DNA of 43,455 nt from CAG-390 sp964522215 (GCA_964522215.1 CAZFVR010000014.1:1-43455); one strand, 5' to 3'; shown: positions 24,369 through 32,681, counted from the first letter of the stretch. The notes: generated by a model from the letters alone, not told the origin. Program-made: numbers and translations.

Positions 24369-24935
24369 TCACAGTGCCACCCCCGCATCCGTCAGTGCGC
24401 GGCGCAGGTCAAGCCTCGCGCGGTGCAGTGCCACCCTTGCCGCACTCTCGCCAATGCCGATATCGCGGGCAAGGGATGCAATATCCCGCCCCTCAAAATA
24501 TCTCCCAACAAACAAAAGCCTAACGCGGCGGGGCTGGGCATCTAACCAAGTGTCTATCACTTGGGTGATAGTTGTGCCGTCATGTTCATCATCCGGGAAG
24601 GCGGCAAGTCGGTCGGGCAGGCATTCCTCAAGTTCGGAGAGGGATATATACATCTCACCGCCGCCGCGTTTTTGACACCCCGCCGCGCGAGCGCGGTTGA
24701 TGGCGATGTTCCTTGTTATGCGGCAGATATATGCCGAGAGCGAGCGGGGCCTTTGCGGCGGGATGGAATTCCAGACCGCCAAAAGTGCATCGTTCAGGCA
24801 CTCCTCGGCATCCTCATCAGAGCCCAAAAGATTGCGCGCTATGCGGCGGCAAAGTGCGCCAAAGCTCTCCGCCGCCGCGTTGAGCCCGGCCTCTCGGCGC
24901 TCGTATATAAGTTCTGTCATCTGCATCTCATCCAT
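24369..24935 (-). CDS. ECF-type RNA polymerase sigma factor
   Basis: A 188-residue sigma-70 family protein with region 2 and region 4 only. Region 2 runs from about 15 to 85 (ARNLLGSDEDAEECLNDALLAVW, then SAYICRITRNIAINRAR) and region 4 from about 130 to 185 (LLFVGRYFEGRDIASLARDIGIGESAARVALHRARLDLR), the helix-turn-helix that reads the -35 box. It would redirect RNA polymerase to its own regulon. It is first in a three-gene minus-strand operon with a membrane partner that probably sequesters it. The start at 24935 has GGGGGCGA-like spacing; a good AGGAGG is absent. Confidence 0.95.
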   Translation of the reverse strand: MDEMQMTELIYERREAGLNAAAESFGALCRRIARNLLGSDEDAEECLNDALLAVWNSIPPQRPRSLSAYICRITRNIAINRARAAGCQKRGGGEMYISLSELEECLPDRLAAFPDDEHDGTTITQVIDTWLDAQPRRVRLLFVGRYFEGRDIASLARDIGIGESAARVALHRARLDLRRALTDAGVAL

Positions 24936-24987
24936 TTGATCGCCCCCTCACTCTATATGACAACTTTTTTTGCGCTTTGTTACCTTA

Positions 24988-25015
24988 ATTATATCATAAA
25001 AACGCAAAAAAACAA
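24988..25015 (-). promoter_or_regulatory. Possible promoter of the sigma-factor operon
   Basis: On the minus strand TTGTTT (25010-25015), 16 bases, TATAAT (24988-24993), 53 bases before the sigma gene. The -35 is weak. No separate ECF-type autoregulatory promoter could be recognised. Confidence 0.5.
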
Positions 25016-25035
25016 TTTCTTTTTTCTCTCCTTTG

Positions 25036-25044
25036 TGATATAAT
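25036..25044 (+). promoter_or_regulatory. Extended -10 promoter of ligA
   Basis: TGATATAAT (TGnTATAAT) at 25036-25044 with no good -35 box, about 120 bases before the ligA start. Confidence 0.5.
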
Positions 25045-25165
25045 TATATATGTGGTCGTACAAGTGCCATCGCTGCCGATCCGCTTGGTCGGCGTTGGCT
25101 TTTTTACGACTGTCGATCCATTCAACCATCCTTCCATCGATCCCCAAAAAGGAGATATAAGCAAT

Positions 25166-27229
25166 ATGAATAAAAGCGAAAATACAGGCGCGCCCGCCGG
25201 TGCGACGGATATTTTGCGCGAGCTTACCGAGCTTCGCCGCGAGGTGGCGTATCACTCAAAAAAATACTATGTTGACGATGCGCCAGAGATCTCAGATTAC
25301 GAATATGACATGCTCTACCGCCGCCTTGAGGAGCTTGAGGCGGCGCACCCAGAATATTTTGATCCCGCATCGCCCACACAGCGTGTGGGCGGCGCACCGC
25401 TTGAAAAGTTCCTGAAGGCGGCGCACCGCGTGCCACTGACCTCCCTGACCGATGTTTTTTCATATGACGAGCTTGGTGCATATCTTGAGGGGGCTGAGGG
25501 ACAGCTTGCGGCCGCCGGCATGACCCCGCTTTGGTCGGTCGAGCCTAAGATAGACGGTCTTTCCGTTGCGCTGACCTACGAGCGCGGTGTGCTCGTACGC
25601 GGGGCTACGCGTGGTGACGGCAATGTCGGCGAGGATGTTACCGCAAATATCAAAACGATATATTCTATCCCCATGCGCCTGCCTGAGGCATTGGATATTA
25701 CCGTGCGTGGTGAGGTCTATATGCCGCGGCGGGTGTTTGAGGCGATAAACGCCGCCCGCGAGGCGAACGGACAAGCTCTTATGGCAAATCCACGCAATGC
25801 GGCGGCAGGGTCTTTGCGTCAGCTTGACCCAAAGATAGCCGCCGAGCGCCGACTTGATATCTTTATCTTCAACCTCCAAGAGGGCAGCCTGTGGACGGAC
25901 GGTCATGAGGCTGCGTCACACGATGAGTCGCTTAAAAGGCTTTGCGAGCTTGGCTTTCCCGTTATTGCCGAACGAGCCATGCTTGTGGGGCATGAGGCGA
26001 TAGTTGAGCATATAAAGCGGATCGGCGAGCTGCGCGACAGCCTGAAATATGATATTGACGGCGTTGTGATAAAGCTTGACAGCTTTGAGGGCAGACGTTA
26101 CCTTGGCGAGGGCACCAAAACACCGAGGTGGGCGGTGGCGTATAAATTTCCGCCCGAGACCAAGACCACAAAGCTTTTGGATATCACGATAGCCGTAGGT
26201 CGGACGGGAGTGCTCACTCCTGCGGCGGTGCTTGAGCCTGTGCGCTTGGCAGGAACGACCGTCAGCCGCGCGACCCTCCATAATATTGATTTTATCCGTG
26301 AGCGCGGCATAATGATAGGCGACACCGTGGCGGTTCGCAAGGCGGGGGATATCATCCCCGAGATCGTTGAGGCATGTCTCACACGGCGCGACGGCAGTGA
26401 GCGACCCTTTGAAATGCCAAGCTGTTGCCCATCCTGCGGCGAGCCTGTGGAGAGGGACGAGTGCGGCGGTGTTGAGGGCGCGGCGTATCGATGTACAAAC
26501 GCGGCTTGCCCGGCACAGCTCTCGCGCAGTCTTGAGCATTTTGCATCAAAGAGTGCCATGAATATTGAGGGGCTCGGGCCGCAGATAGTTGAAATGCTTA
26601 TATCCGCAGGACTGGTCAAAACTGCGGCAGATCTTTACGATCTGCGGGCGGAAGATCTCTCGCGGCTTGAACGCATGGGTGAGCTTTCGGCGCAGAATCT
26701 TGTTCGTGCGATAGACAGATCTCGCTCCGCAGGGCTCGAGCGGCTGATATATGCGCTGGGCATAAGAAATATCGGTGAGGTCGCCGCGGCGGCCATGGCG
26801 GCACGCTTTGGCGATCTTGATTCCTGCATTGCCGCCGACTTTGATGAGCTTTGCGCCATCGAGGATTTTGGCGCGGTAACGGCGGAGTGCGTTATAAACT
26901 TCTTTTCTCATCCGCAAAATATCGAGCTTTGCCGCAGGCTGGAGGCAGCGGGCGTGCTTTGTACGGCTACCGCCAAGCGGGCTGATGATTCTATGGCAGG
27001 GCGTACCTTCGTTTTGACTGGGACCCTGCCCACCATGACCCGCGATGAGGCATCGGCTCTCATAAAGGCGCACGGCGGAAAGGTGTCGGGCTCCGTTTCA
27101 AAAAAGACATCATATGTCGTGGCGGGTGAGGAGGCAGGCTCAAAGCTTCAAAAGGCACATGACCTCGGTGTCAGCGTGATAGATGAAGCGGCACTGCTTT
27201 CAATGCTCGGCGAATCACCGAGAGAGTGA
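25166..27229 (+). CDS. ligA: NAD-dependent DNA ligase LigA
   Basis: A 687-residue ligase, close to the usual 670. It seals nicks during replication and repair with NAD as cofactor. Domains in order: Ia with YHSKKYYVDDAPEISDYEYD; adenylation domain with KxDG motif KIDG and catalytic Lys128; OB fold with VGRTGVLTPAAVLEPV; a four-Cys zinc finger (CPSCGEPV...CTNAACPAQ); helix-hairpin-helix repeats; and a C-terminal BRCT domain starting at GRTFVLTGTLP. The start is chosen at 25166 where AAAGGAG lies upstream; a longer GTG-opened reading is rejected because it lacks homology. It is a single-gene unit ended by a terminator shared with asd. Confidence 0.98.
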   Translation: MNKSENTGAPAGATDILRELTELRREVAYHSKKYYVDDAPEISDYEYDMLYRRLEELEAAHPEYFDPASPTQRVGGAPLEKFLKAAHRVPLTSLTDVFSYDELGAYLEGAEGQLAAAGMTPLWSVEPKIDGLSVALTYERGVLVRGATRGDGNVGEDVTANIKTIYSIPMRLPEALDITVRGEVYMPRRVFEAINAAREANGQALMANPRNAAAGSLRQLDPKIAAERRLDIFIFNLQEGSLWTDGHEAASHDESLKRLCELGFPVIAERAMLVGHEAIVEHIKRIGELRDSLKYDIDGVVIKLDSFEGRRYLGEGTKTPRWAVAYKFPPETKTTKLLDITIAVGRTGVLTPAAVLEPVRLAGTTVSRATLHNIDFIRERGIMIGDTVAVRKAGDIIPEIVEACLTRRDGSERPFEMPSCCPSCGEPVERDECGGVEGAAYRCTNAACPAQLSRSLEHFASKSAMNIEGLGPQIVEMLISAGLVKTAADLYDLRAEDLSRLERMGELSAQNLVRAIDRSRSAGLERLIYALGIRNIGEVAAAAMAARFGDLDSCIAADFDELCAIEDFGAVTAECVINFFSHPQNIELCRRLEAAGVLCTATAKRADDSMAGRTFVLTGTLPTMTRDEASALIKAHGGKVSGSVSKKTSYVVAGEEAGSKLQKAHDLGVSVIDEAALLSMLGESPRE

Positions 27230-27247
27230 AAATATAAAAACCAAAAC

Positions 27248-27299
27248 AAAAAACGGATCATTCGCGACAGTTGTTGCTGTCTCGGATGATCCGTTTTTT
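27248..27299. terminator. Bidirectional terminator between ligA and asd
   Basis: AAAAAACGGATCAT pairs with ATGATCCGTTTTTT, with an inner GACAG/CTGTC stem and a short loop. It ends both convergent transcripts. Confidence 0.93.
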
Positions 27300-27319
27300 A
27301 TGACTTATTCTTTGTTAGG

Positions 27320-28396
27320 TCAATCAAGATAACCAAGCCTGAACAAAAGCTCGGCATTAAGCACCGCGCCACCGGCCGCGCCGCGGAGTGTGTTGTGGGA
27401 GAGCCCCACAAACTTCCAATCAAACAAGCTGTCGGGGCGCAAACGACCTGCCGAAACACCCATACCGCCGTAAAGCATACGGTCACGTGCGGCCTGAGGA
27501 CGGTCGTCTTCATCAAAATAGGTAATAAAGCGGCTCGGTGCGCTGGGCAGTTCAAGTTCCTGCGGCAGACCGCGGAAGTTCGCCCAACGGTCAAGTATCT
27601 CCTCCTTGGTGGGGGTGTGCTCAAAGCTTACAAATACTGCCGCGGTGTGTCCGTCTGTTACAGGGACTCTTATGCACTGTGTGGTGATAAGCGGTGACTC
27701 AGCAGGAACGATCACACCATCGCGAACATCTCCCCAAATGCGCAGGGGCTCGCGCTCGCTCTTTTCCTCCTCGCCGCCGATGTAGGGTATAACATTATCG
27801 ACCATCTCCGGCCACTCGTTAAAGGTCTTGCCCGCGCCGGATATTGCTTGATAGGTCGTTGCCACCACATTTTTAATGCCAAACTCGCGCAGGGGGGAGA
27901 GCATGGGGACATAAGACTGTATCGAGCAGTTGGGCTTTACCGCAATAAAGCCGCGGCGCGTGCCAAGGCGCGCACGCTGGTGGGCTATCACCTCGGCGTG
28001 GGATGCATTGATCTCTGGCATTATCATAGGTACATCGGGTGTCCAACGGTTGGCGGAGTTGTTTGATATTACAGGCAACTCATGACGTGCAAGATCCTCC
28101 TCAAGCGCCAGTGTGTCTGCCTTGGGCATGTTAACGGCGCAAAAAACAAATTCCGCTCTTTTGGCTATCTCGTCACCGTTAGCGGCATCTATGACCGTCA
28201 TGTCGGCAAATTTCTCCGGCATCGGAGTTGCCATCTTCCAACGGCCGCCAACTGCCTCGCGATAGCTTTGCCCCGCCGAGCGTGCGGAGGCCGCAAGAGC
28301 TGTGACTTCAAAATAAGGATGATCTGCAAGCAGTGTTAAAAAACGTTGACCTACCATTCCGGTCGCGCCGACTACACAGCAGGATAATTTTTTCAT
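27320..28396 (-). CDS. asd: Aspartate-semialdehyde dehydrogenase
   Basis: A 358-residue enzyme that reduces aspartyl phosphate to aspartate semialdehyde with NADPH, for lysine/diaminopimelate, threonine and methionine. N-terminal GATGMVGQRFL is the cofactor loop; Cys157 in VKPNCSIQSYVPML is the catalytic thiol, and RVPVTDGHTAAVFV carries the active-site His. The sequence and length match the archaeal/fungal-type subgroup that is also common in Clostridia. With dapL in this window it serves the diaminopimelate branch. There is no clear ribosome site next to the ATG: the best one, AAAGGGAG at 28431-28438, is 34 bases away with a hairpin between. Confidence 0.96.
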   Translation of the reverse strand: MKKLSCCVVGATGMVGQRFLTLLADHPYFEVTALAASARSAGQSYREAVGGRWKMATPMPEKFADMTVIDAANGDEIAKRAEFVFCAVNMPKADTLALEEDLARHELPVISNNSANRWTPDVPMIMPEINASHAEVIAHQRARLGTRRGFIAVKPNCSIQSYVPMLSPLREFGIKNVVATTYQAISGAGKTFNEWPEMVDNVIPYIGGEEEKSEREPLRIWGDVRDGVIVPAESPLITTQCIRVPVTDGHTAAVFVSFEHTPTKEEILDRWANFRGLPQELELPSAPSRFITYFDEDDRPQAARDRMLYGGMGVSAGRLRPDSLFDWKFVGLSHNTLRGAAGGAVLNAELLFRLGYLD

Positions 28397-28411
28397 AATA
28401 CATATACCACA

Positions 28412-28492
28412 GCTCTCGCCGTGGCGAAAGCTCCCTTTCTTTTTTCTCGGGGATGATAAAATGATCTCGCTCGCACCTTTGGGAGTGCGAGC
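28412..28492 (-). promoter_or_regulatory. Structured leader of asd with two hairpins
   Basis: Between promoter and start codon lie two stems: GCTCGCAC/GTGCGAGC (28469-28492) and GCTCTCGCC/GGCGAAAGC (28412-28431, one mismatch). The second sits between the AAAGGGAG ribosome-like site and the ATG and could bring them together. No lysine riboswitch core is visible. Confidence 0.45.
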
Positions 28493-28524
28493 TTTGCGTT
28501 ATGGTCGCAAAAAGATATATAGAT

Positions 28525-28553
28525 ATAATATCACAAATCAAGCAAAAAATCAA
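28525..28553 (-). promoter_or_regulatory. Promoter of asd
   Basis: On the minus strand TTGATT (28548-28553), 17 bases, TATTAT (28525-28530), about 130 bases before the asd start and 45 after the rsmI stop. Confidence 0.65.
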
Positions 28554-28598
28554 TAGCATAAAACACAAAAAATGCAGGATTTGATATTTAAAAATTCA

Positions 28599-29504
28599 TT
28601 ATTTTGCATTTTTAAGCTTCATATAGTCGTTGTATACTACATTTTTGGAGACACGCCGCTCATCTGCCGCCGCTTTTATGGCATCTCGCTCACTCATTCC
28701 CGATGCTATGTAATGGGCGGCGTGCTCGGCCGGAGTCATATCGCGCCAAAATGCCTCGCTTTCTGCGGTGTCGGTGGCGCCCTCGATAACCAAAACATAC
28801 TCGCCGCGCGGCTCCTTGCTATTATAATATTCCACGGCCGCATCAAGTGTCAAGCGCAATACCTCTTCGTTGAGCTTTGTAAGCTCGCGGCAAAGTGATA
28901 TCCGCCGTCCGCCGCCAAACGCCGCGGCAAGGTCAGAGAGGGTGGCGCGCAAACGGTGTGGGGCTTCGTGCAGGATCAGTGTGCGCCGCTCGCGGCACAG
29001 CTCTGCGATCCTCTCCCGCCGCTCGCGCCCCGAGGCAGGCAAAAAGCCCTCAAAGGCAAAGCGGGAGGTAGACAGTGCGGAGATGGTCAGTGCGGTGATA
29101 CCCGCGCATGCGCCGGGCAGGGATGTAACGGTCAAACCCGCCTCCGAGCAAAGCCGTACAAGATCCTCGCCCGGGTCTGATATGCCCGGTGTGCCGGCAT
29201 CGGTTATAAGCGCACAGCTCTCTCCGCCGCACAGCCGCGCCACTATCTCGGGCCCGCGGGTGGCTTTGTTATGTTCGTGATAGGATATCATGGGGCGGGA
29301 TATTCCAAGCAGGGACAGCAGCTTGCCTGAGTTTCTGGTGTCCTCTGCGGCAATTATATCGACCTCGCTTAGCACCTTTACCGCGCGATATGTGATATCC
29401 GACATATTTCCGATGGGTGTCGCCACAAGATAAAGCACTCCCGGCAGAACTTTGTTGCGCTCGCCGCTATCAAATACGTCGGTGGTAGGTCTTCGGTTAT
29501 CCAT
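28599..29504 (-). CDS. rsmI: 16S rRNA (cytidine-1402-2'-O)-methyltransferase RsmI
   Basis: A 301-residue SAM-dependent methyltransferase (tetrapyrrole methylase fold) that 2'-O-methylates C1402 in the ribosomal decoding site. Diagnostic motifs: LYLVATPIGNMSDIT, AAEDTRNSGKLL, ISYHEHN, TDAGTPGISDPGEDLV and FLPASGRERRERI, then LILHEAPHRL. A short helix-turn-helix-like tail (DAIKAAADERRVSKNVVYNDYMKLK) ends the protein, as in other family members. AGGAA lies before the ATG. It is upstream of asd on the same strand but asd has its own promoter. Confidence 0.97.
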   Translation of the reverse strand: MDNRRPTTDVFDSGERNKVLPGVLYLVATPIGNMSDITYRAVKVLSEVDIIAAEDTRNSGKLLSLLGISRPMISYHEHNKATRGPEIVARLCGGESCALITDAGTPGISDPGEDLVRLCSEAGLTVTSLPGACAGITALTISALSTSRFAFEGFLPASGRERRERIAELCRERRTLILHEAPHRLRATLSDLAAAFGGGRRISLCRELTKLNEEVLRLTLDAAVEYYNSKEPRGEYVLVIEGATDTAESEAFWRDMTPAEHAAHYIASGMSERDAIKAAADERRVSKNVVYNDYMKLKNAK

Positions 29505-29534
29505 TTTAGTTTAAATTCCTTTCGTGTCTTGCTC

Positions 29535-29566
29535 GCTGTGCCGCTGTGCCGCTGTGCCGCTGTGCC
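29535..29566. repeat. Tandem repeat, four copies of GCTGTGCC
   Basis: Four perfect 8-base units between rsmI and the divergent amidase gene, about 80 bases before the amidase start. Such short tandem repeats can change copy number by slippage. Confidence 0.9.
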
Positions 29567-29645
29567 GCCGCGCTGTATGCCGGCATATAATATAACTGAT
29601 AGTTATGGTAGCGCGTGCCGCGGTCGGCGCGGGGAGGAGTATGAT

Positions 29646-30209
29646 ATGTTCAAAATATACATAGATCAGGGGCATAACCCGCAAAATCCCAATGCAGGGT
29701 CGGAGGGGAACGGTCTGCGGGAACAAGATATAGTATACAACATTGGGCAGGAACTTGCAAGTCTTTTACGCACAAATAATAATTTTGATGTAAGACTTTC
29801 TCGCCCCACTCCAACAACACAGCTTGGTAACAGCAACACTACCTCCCTTGCCGCACGCGTGCGGGATGCCAACGAGTGGGGAGCGGATATCTTCTTGAGC
29901 CTGCACACCAATGCCGCAACAAGTCCCGAGGCAAGCGGCAGCGAGGTGCTGGTATTCAGTCAACCCTCCGCAGCCGCAACACTTGGGCGCGGGATACTTG
30001 GGTGGCTCTCGCAGCTCACAGGTCTCCGCGACCGCGGGATAGTGACAAGATCCGGGCTTTATGTTTTGCGCAAAACTGCTATGCCCGCGTTGATCGTGGA
30101 GCTTGGATTCATCACCAGTCCGGTCGATTCTGCCCTTATGCGCGATGATGGGGAGCTGTTTGCCGAGGCGTTGTATAACGGGATACTTGAATACTTCGGC
30201 CTTTTGTGA
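29646..30209 (+). CDS. N-acetylmuramoyl-L-alanine amidase (Amidase_3, CwlD-like)
   Basis: A 187-residue zinc amidase that cuts the bond between muramic acid and the peptide stem of peptidoglycan. Zinc ligands fit His10 (IDQGH), Glu26 (REQD) and His87 (SLHTN), and the catalytic Glu is Glu152 (VELGF). It consists of the catalytic domain only. There is no signal peptide or cell-wall-binding domain, as in CwlD-type or phage-type forms, so export is unexplained; it could be released or exported by another route. The start at 29646 has GGGGAGGA seven bases upstream. TATAAT at 29586-29591 is a possible -10. It runs toward a gap. Confidence 0.93.
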   Translation: MFKIYIDQGHNPQNPNAGSEGNGLREQDIVYNIGQELASLLRTNNNFDVRLSRPTPTTQLGNSNTTSLAARVRDANEWGADIFLSLHTNAATSPEASGSEVLVFSQPSAAATLGRGILGWLSQLTGLRDRGIVTRSGLYVLRKTAMPALIVELGFITSPVDSALMRDDGELFAEALYNGILEYFGLL

Positions 30210-30210
30210 G

Positions 30211-30229
30211 CGAAAAAGCGCGTTTTTCG
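30211..30229 (+). terminator. Probable terminator at the gap edge
   Basis: CGAAAAA, GCGCG, TTTTTCG form a short hairpin just after the amidase stop; the sequence then enters the gap. Confidence 0.5.
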
Positions 30230-30329
30230 NNNNNNNNNNNNNNNNNNNNNNNNNNNNNNNNNNNNNNNNNNNNNNNNNNNNNNNNNNNNNNNNNNNNNNN
30301 NNNNNNNNNNNNNNNNNNNNNNNNNNNNN
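30230..30329. other. Assembly gap (100 N)
   Basis: A run of 100 N of unknown true length. One gene may start just to its right and run into it on the minus strand. Confidence 1.
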
Positions 30330-30410
30330 TTGGTGATCCCATACAGCGGCGAAGACTCCGCGCCTTTTAATATCGGGCATGCTCACAGAAGATAGATCGG
30401 CGGTGCTCAT
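30330..30410 (-). CDS. Possible N-terminus of a winged-helix (ROK-like) regulator, cut by the gap
   Basis: On the minus strand an ATG at 30410 opens a 27-codon frame that runs into the gap, with DIKRRGVFAAVWDH near its end. That segment resembles the start of the first helix of ROK-family or other winged-helix regulators, which often begin with DIKRxN. No clear ribosome site. Very short, so this is a suggestion. The rest of 30411-30542 shows no supported gene on either strand. Confidence 0.25.
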
Positions 30411-30542
30411 ATTGCACCACCGCACGCTATGTGCCGATGCTTGCCGCGGCGGATAGCACCGATAGCTTTCCGAGCGTTGCGGATGCTCTGCGGTGTGCCG
30501 GAGCCATCGGTGTTTGCTCCGCCGGCCTTATGGTATATTTAA

Positions 30543-30568
30543 GGGGCTGTCGCTTACGCGACAGCCCC
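30543..30568. terminator. Hairpin terminator after the metallo-hydrolase gene
   Basis: GGGGCTGTCGC (30543-30553) and GCGACAGCCCC (30558-30568) form an 11-bp stem. On the minus strand it lies 38 bases after the lipoprotein gene stop and is followed by TTAAATATA. Confidence 0.75.
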
Positions 30569-30606
30569 ATGGATGGCTATTTAATTGAACTACCTTTTAC
30601 CGTGCT

Positions 30607-32508
30607 TTAGGAAGCCTTTGTGGTAGCCGCGCCTGTCATCTTGGAGACGGCTGTTCTGTTGATCACGGCGGTACCTACAGTGTAGGGCAGGGGGAGAATG
30701 ATCGTATCTCCGCTTGTTCCTGCTACATAGACCTCTTGGAAGTTGGGGTTGGACTTAGTGTCGGTAACGACCAAGTTGTAGGATTTTGTTTTGTAGTTGG
30801 GGTAGCCCATGCCGCCCTGCGGCCAAAGGACTGTGGAGGGAAGCATCTTGCGGTAGGCCATCTCAACGCCGCCGTTGTTGCCCCATGTGGTGTAACCGTG
30901 GTGAGCCAGCGTAACGATATCGCTCTTGAGATGATCGCCAAATGTTTGTGTGGCGGCCTGCATGGCGTTACCGGTGGCATCTCCCGTGATCATTATCGCG
31001 GTATCCTGAATGGTGGCCTTGATGATAAGAGATGTTGTGTTAAATGCGTTACATGTCTGGGGGCCAAAGCTCTCGATGGTGTACATTATCTCAAGCTTTG
31101 CATCAGCAAAGTAGTAGACCTCACCAACGTGCACGGTGCGGACCTTGGCGCCAAGTGCGGATGCTGCGGTGTAAACGTTGGAGTATCCGCCGCCCTCACC
31201 GCTGATCCAGTTGTCCTTGTATGTGGACATAGCCTTTTCGCGCTCGGTGTCAGAGATAAAGTTCACAAGGAAGTTTTCAACCTTCATGGTCTTAAAGGTA
31301 TCGCTTCTGCCGGCTATCATGCCGGAGTGGTCGCCGTGCGCGTGGGTGATTATCCATGCGGCAATGCGGATGTTCTTGGAATTTGTCTCATATTCCTTGG
31401 CTTGCTCACGGATCTCTTTGTAGAGGTTTGAGGCGCATTCCGCGCGGTTAAAGCCGCCGTCGACAACGATAAAGCTACCGTCCTCGAGACGGATGAGGAG
31501 GGAGAGACCATTGGAGGAGTAAGAACCGTCGCTCTTTTGATACTCAAGACCAAGCATGGTGATCTGCGATGTGGTCACCTTTTGGTAGGACTGGGGAGCG
31601 GTGGCGATGGGATCTGTCAGCGGCTCGATGATCAAGCGCGCCGAGGACTCATAGTCATAGTAGCCAACGGTCAGTGTGTAATCTGCGTTTCTGTATGTTG
31701 CAAACTTGCTGGAGCTTACTGAATTTGTGGTGGAGCAGGTGTAGCCCGCATCGGTGAGCTTGGTGAGGTACTTGTCAAACTCATCCATGCTTGTCTTTTT
31801 GATGATTATCTCATCTACCGAGTTGCCGGCCTTGTAGTAAGAGTTGAAGATTCCGCCCTCGTAGGTGGGGATAGCGGATATGCGCTTGGCTGAGGTCGCG
31901 CTGAAGGTGAGATCCTCTGCCTTGAGGGTAACGCTCTTGGTTTCGGTATCGGTACCGTCGATGATAAGATCGACGAGTCTGTTTGCGGCGGCGGTGTAAC
32001 CGCTGGTGGTGTAAGCGGCAACCACTATTTTGTTGCCAACAGGCTTTACAAGGTAATCGCCGTAGCCAAGACCTTCAAATATACCGTTGCTCTCCTCGTA
32101 GGCGGTCGCGCCGACAAGGATCTCAAGTGTGCTTGAGTCATAGCTCTGACCGGGCATGAGGAAGTCCTCCTCAAGCATCAGCGTGTCGGAGTATTCAAGG
32201 GTGATGCCAAAGCGATCGGTAACGACAGAGTTTATCGTATCGCGGATCAACTTTGCGGCGGTGACCTCGGGCGTCGCGGTGCTCGAGTCATTGGTGGGGC
32301 GAACCACACGCACGATCTTTATCTCGCCGTTCTTTACCAGATCATAGGATTCGGGCAACGGCTCGGCTGTCGTTTCGTCTGACGGCGCCTCGGTTGTGTC
32401 AATAGGGTCTTGTGGATCCTGAGGCTTGCAGGAGCAGAACACCATTGACAGTGCCAAAAGCATTGCAAGCAGTGTGGCGGCAAGCCACAGCCTTTTGTTA
32501 TTTTTCAT
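30607..32508 (-). CDS. Lipoprotein with a C-terminal metallo-beta-lactamase fold (ComEC-like)
   Basis: A 633-residue lipoprotein: Lys-rich start, hydrophobic core and a lipobox ending at Cys27 (FCSC), then an acidic Thr/Pro linker. Residues 55-310 form an alpha/beta region of repeated VTDRF and KIVVAAYTT-like strands without a known motif. From about 320 a metallo-beta-lactamase domain shows FIVVDGG (346-352), the zinc motif THAHGDH (H389, H391, D393, H394), then MITGDATG and a late HHGY, as in the ComEC competence nuclease domain. Surface hydrolysis of a phosphodiester or similar substrate is inferred. No exonuclease partner is adjacent. Single-gene unit with its own promoter and terminator. 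Confidence 0.9.
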   Translation of the reverse strand: MKNNKRLWLAATLLAMLLALSMVFCSCKPQDPQDPIDTTEAPSDETTAEPLPESYDLVKNGEIKIVRVVRPTNDSSTATPEVTAAKLIRDTINSVVTDRFGITLEYSDTLMLEEDFLMPGQSYDSSTLEILVGATAYEESNGIFEGLGYGDYLVKPVGNKIVVAAYTTSGYTAAANRLVDLIIDGTDTETKSVTLKAEDLTFSATSAKRISAIPTYEGGIFNSYYKAGNSVDEIIIKKTSMDEFDKYLTKLTDAGYTCSTTNSVSSSKFATYRNADYTLTVGYYDYESSARLIIEPLTDPIATAPQSYQKVTTSQITMLGLEYQKSDGSYSSNGLSLLIRLEDGSFIVVDGGFNRAECASNLYKEIREQAKEYETNSKNIRIAAWIITHAHGDHSGMIAGRSDTFKTMKVENFLVNFISDTEREKAMSTYKDNWISGEGGGYSNVYTAASALGAKVRTVHVGEVYYFADAKLEIMYTIESFGPQTCNAFNTTSLIIKATIQDTAIMITGDATGNAMQAATQTFGDHLKSDIVTLAHHGYTTWGNNGGVEMAYRKMLPSTVLWPQGGMGYPNYKTKSYNLVVTDTKSNPNFQEVYVAGTSGDTIILPLPYTVGTAVINRTAVSKMTGAATTKAS

Positions 32509-32652
32509 TGGGATATCCTTTCTGCACCGTTGGGATGTTGGTTGGGGCGCAAAACGGTGCTTTTGCGCTCCCGGCGAATAATTTGCCGCATGATATGCGG
32601 CTGTGGTTGTTGCGGCCGCGTTCCAGCCGCGACCTTGATTTTAGGTATAAAT

Positions 32653-32681
32653 ATTATACCAGTTTATGCTGTAACTTTCAA
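32653..32681 (-). promoter_or_regulatory. Promoter of the metallo-hydrolase lipoprotein
   Basis: On the minus strand TTGAAA (32676-32681), 17 bases, TATAAT (32653-32658). A leader of about 140 bases with hairpins follows before the ATG. Confidence 0.8.

Noticed and set aside
25916..26619. Two long minus-strand frames opposite ligA
   Set aside because: Both lie inside the coding region of a certain DNA ligase and show no recognisable protein motif.
28397..28598. Lysine riboswitch upstream of asd
   Set aside because: The leader is only about 130 bases, lacks the conserved L-box core, and shows just two simple hairpins.
29535..29566. CRISPR-like repeat
   Set aside because: Units of eight bases without spacers; a plain tandem repeat.
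30437..30609. A 57-codon plus-strand frame after the third gap
   Set aside because: No ribosome site, and it reads through the terminator hairpin at 30543-30568 and over the end of the lipoprotein gene.
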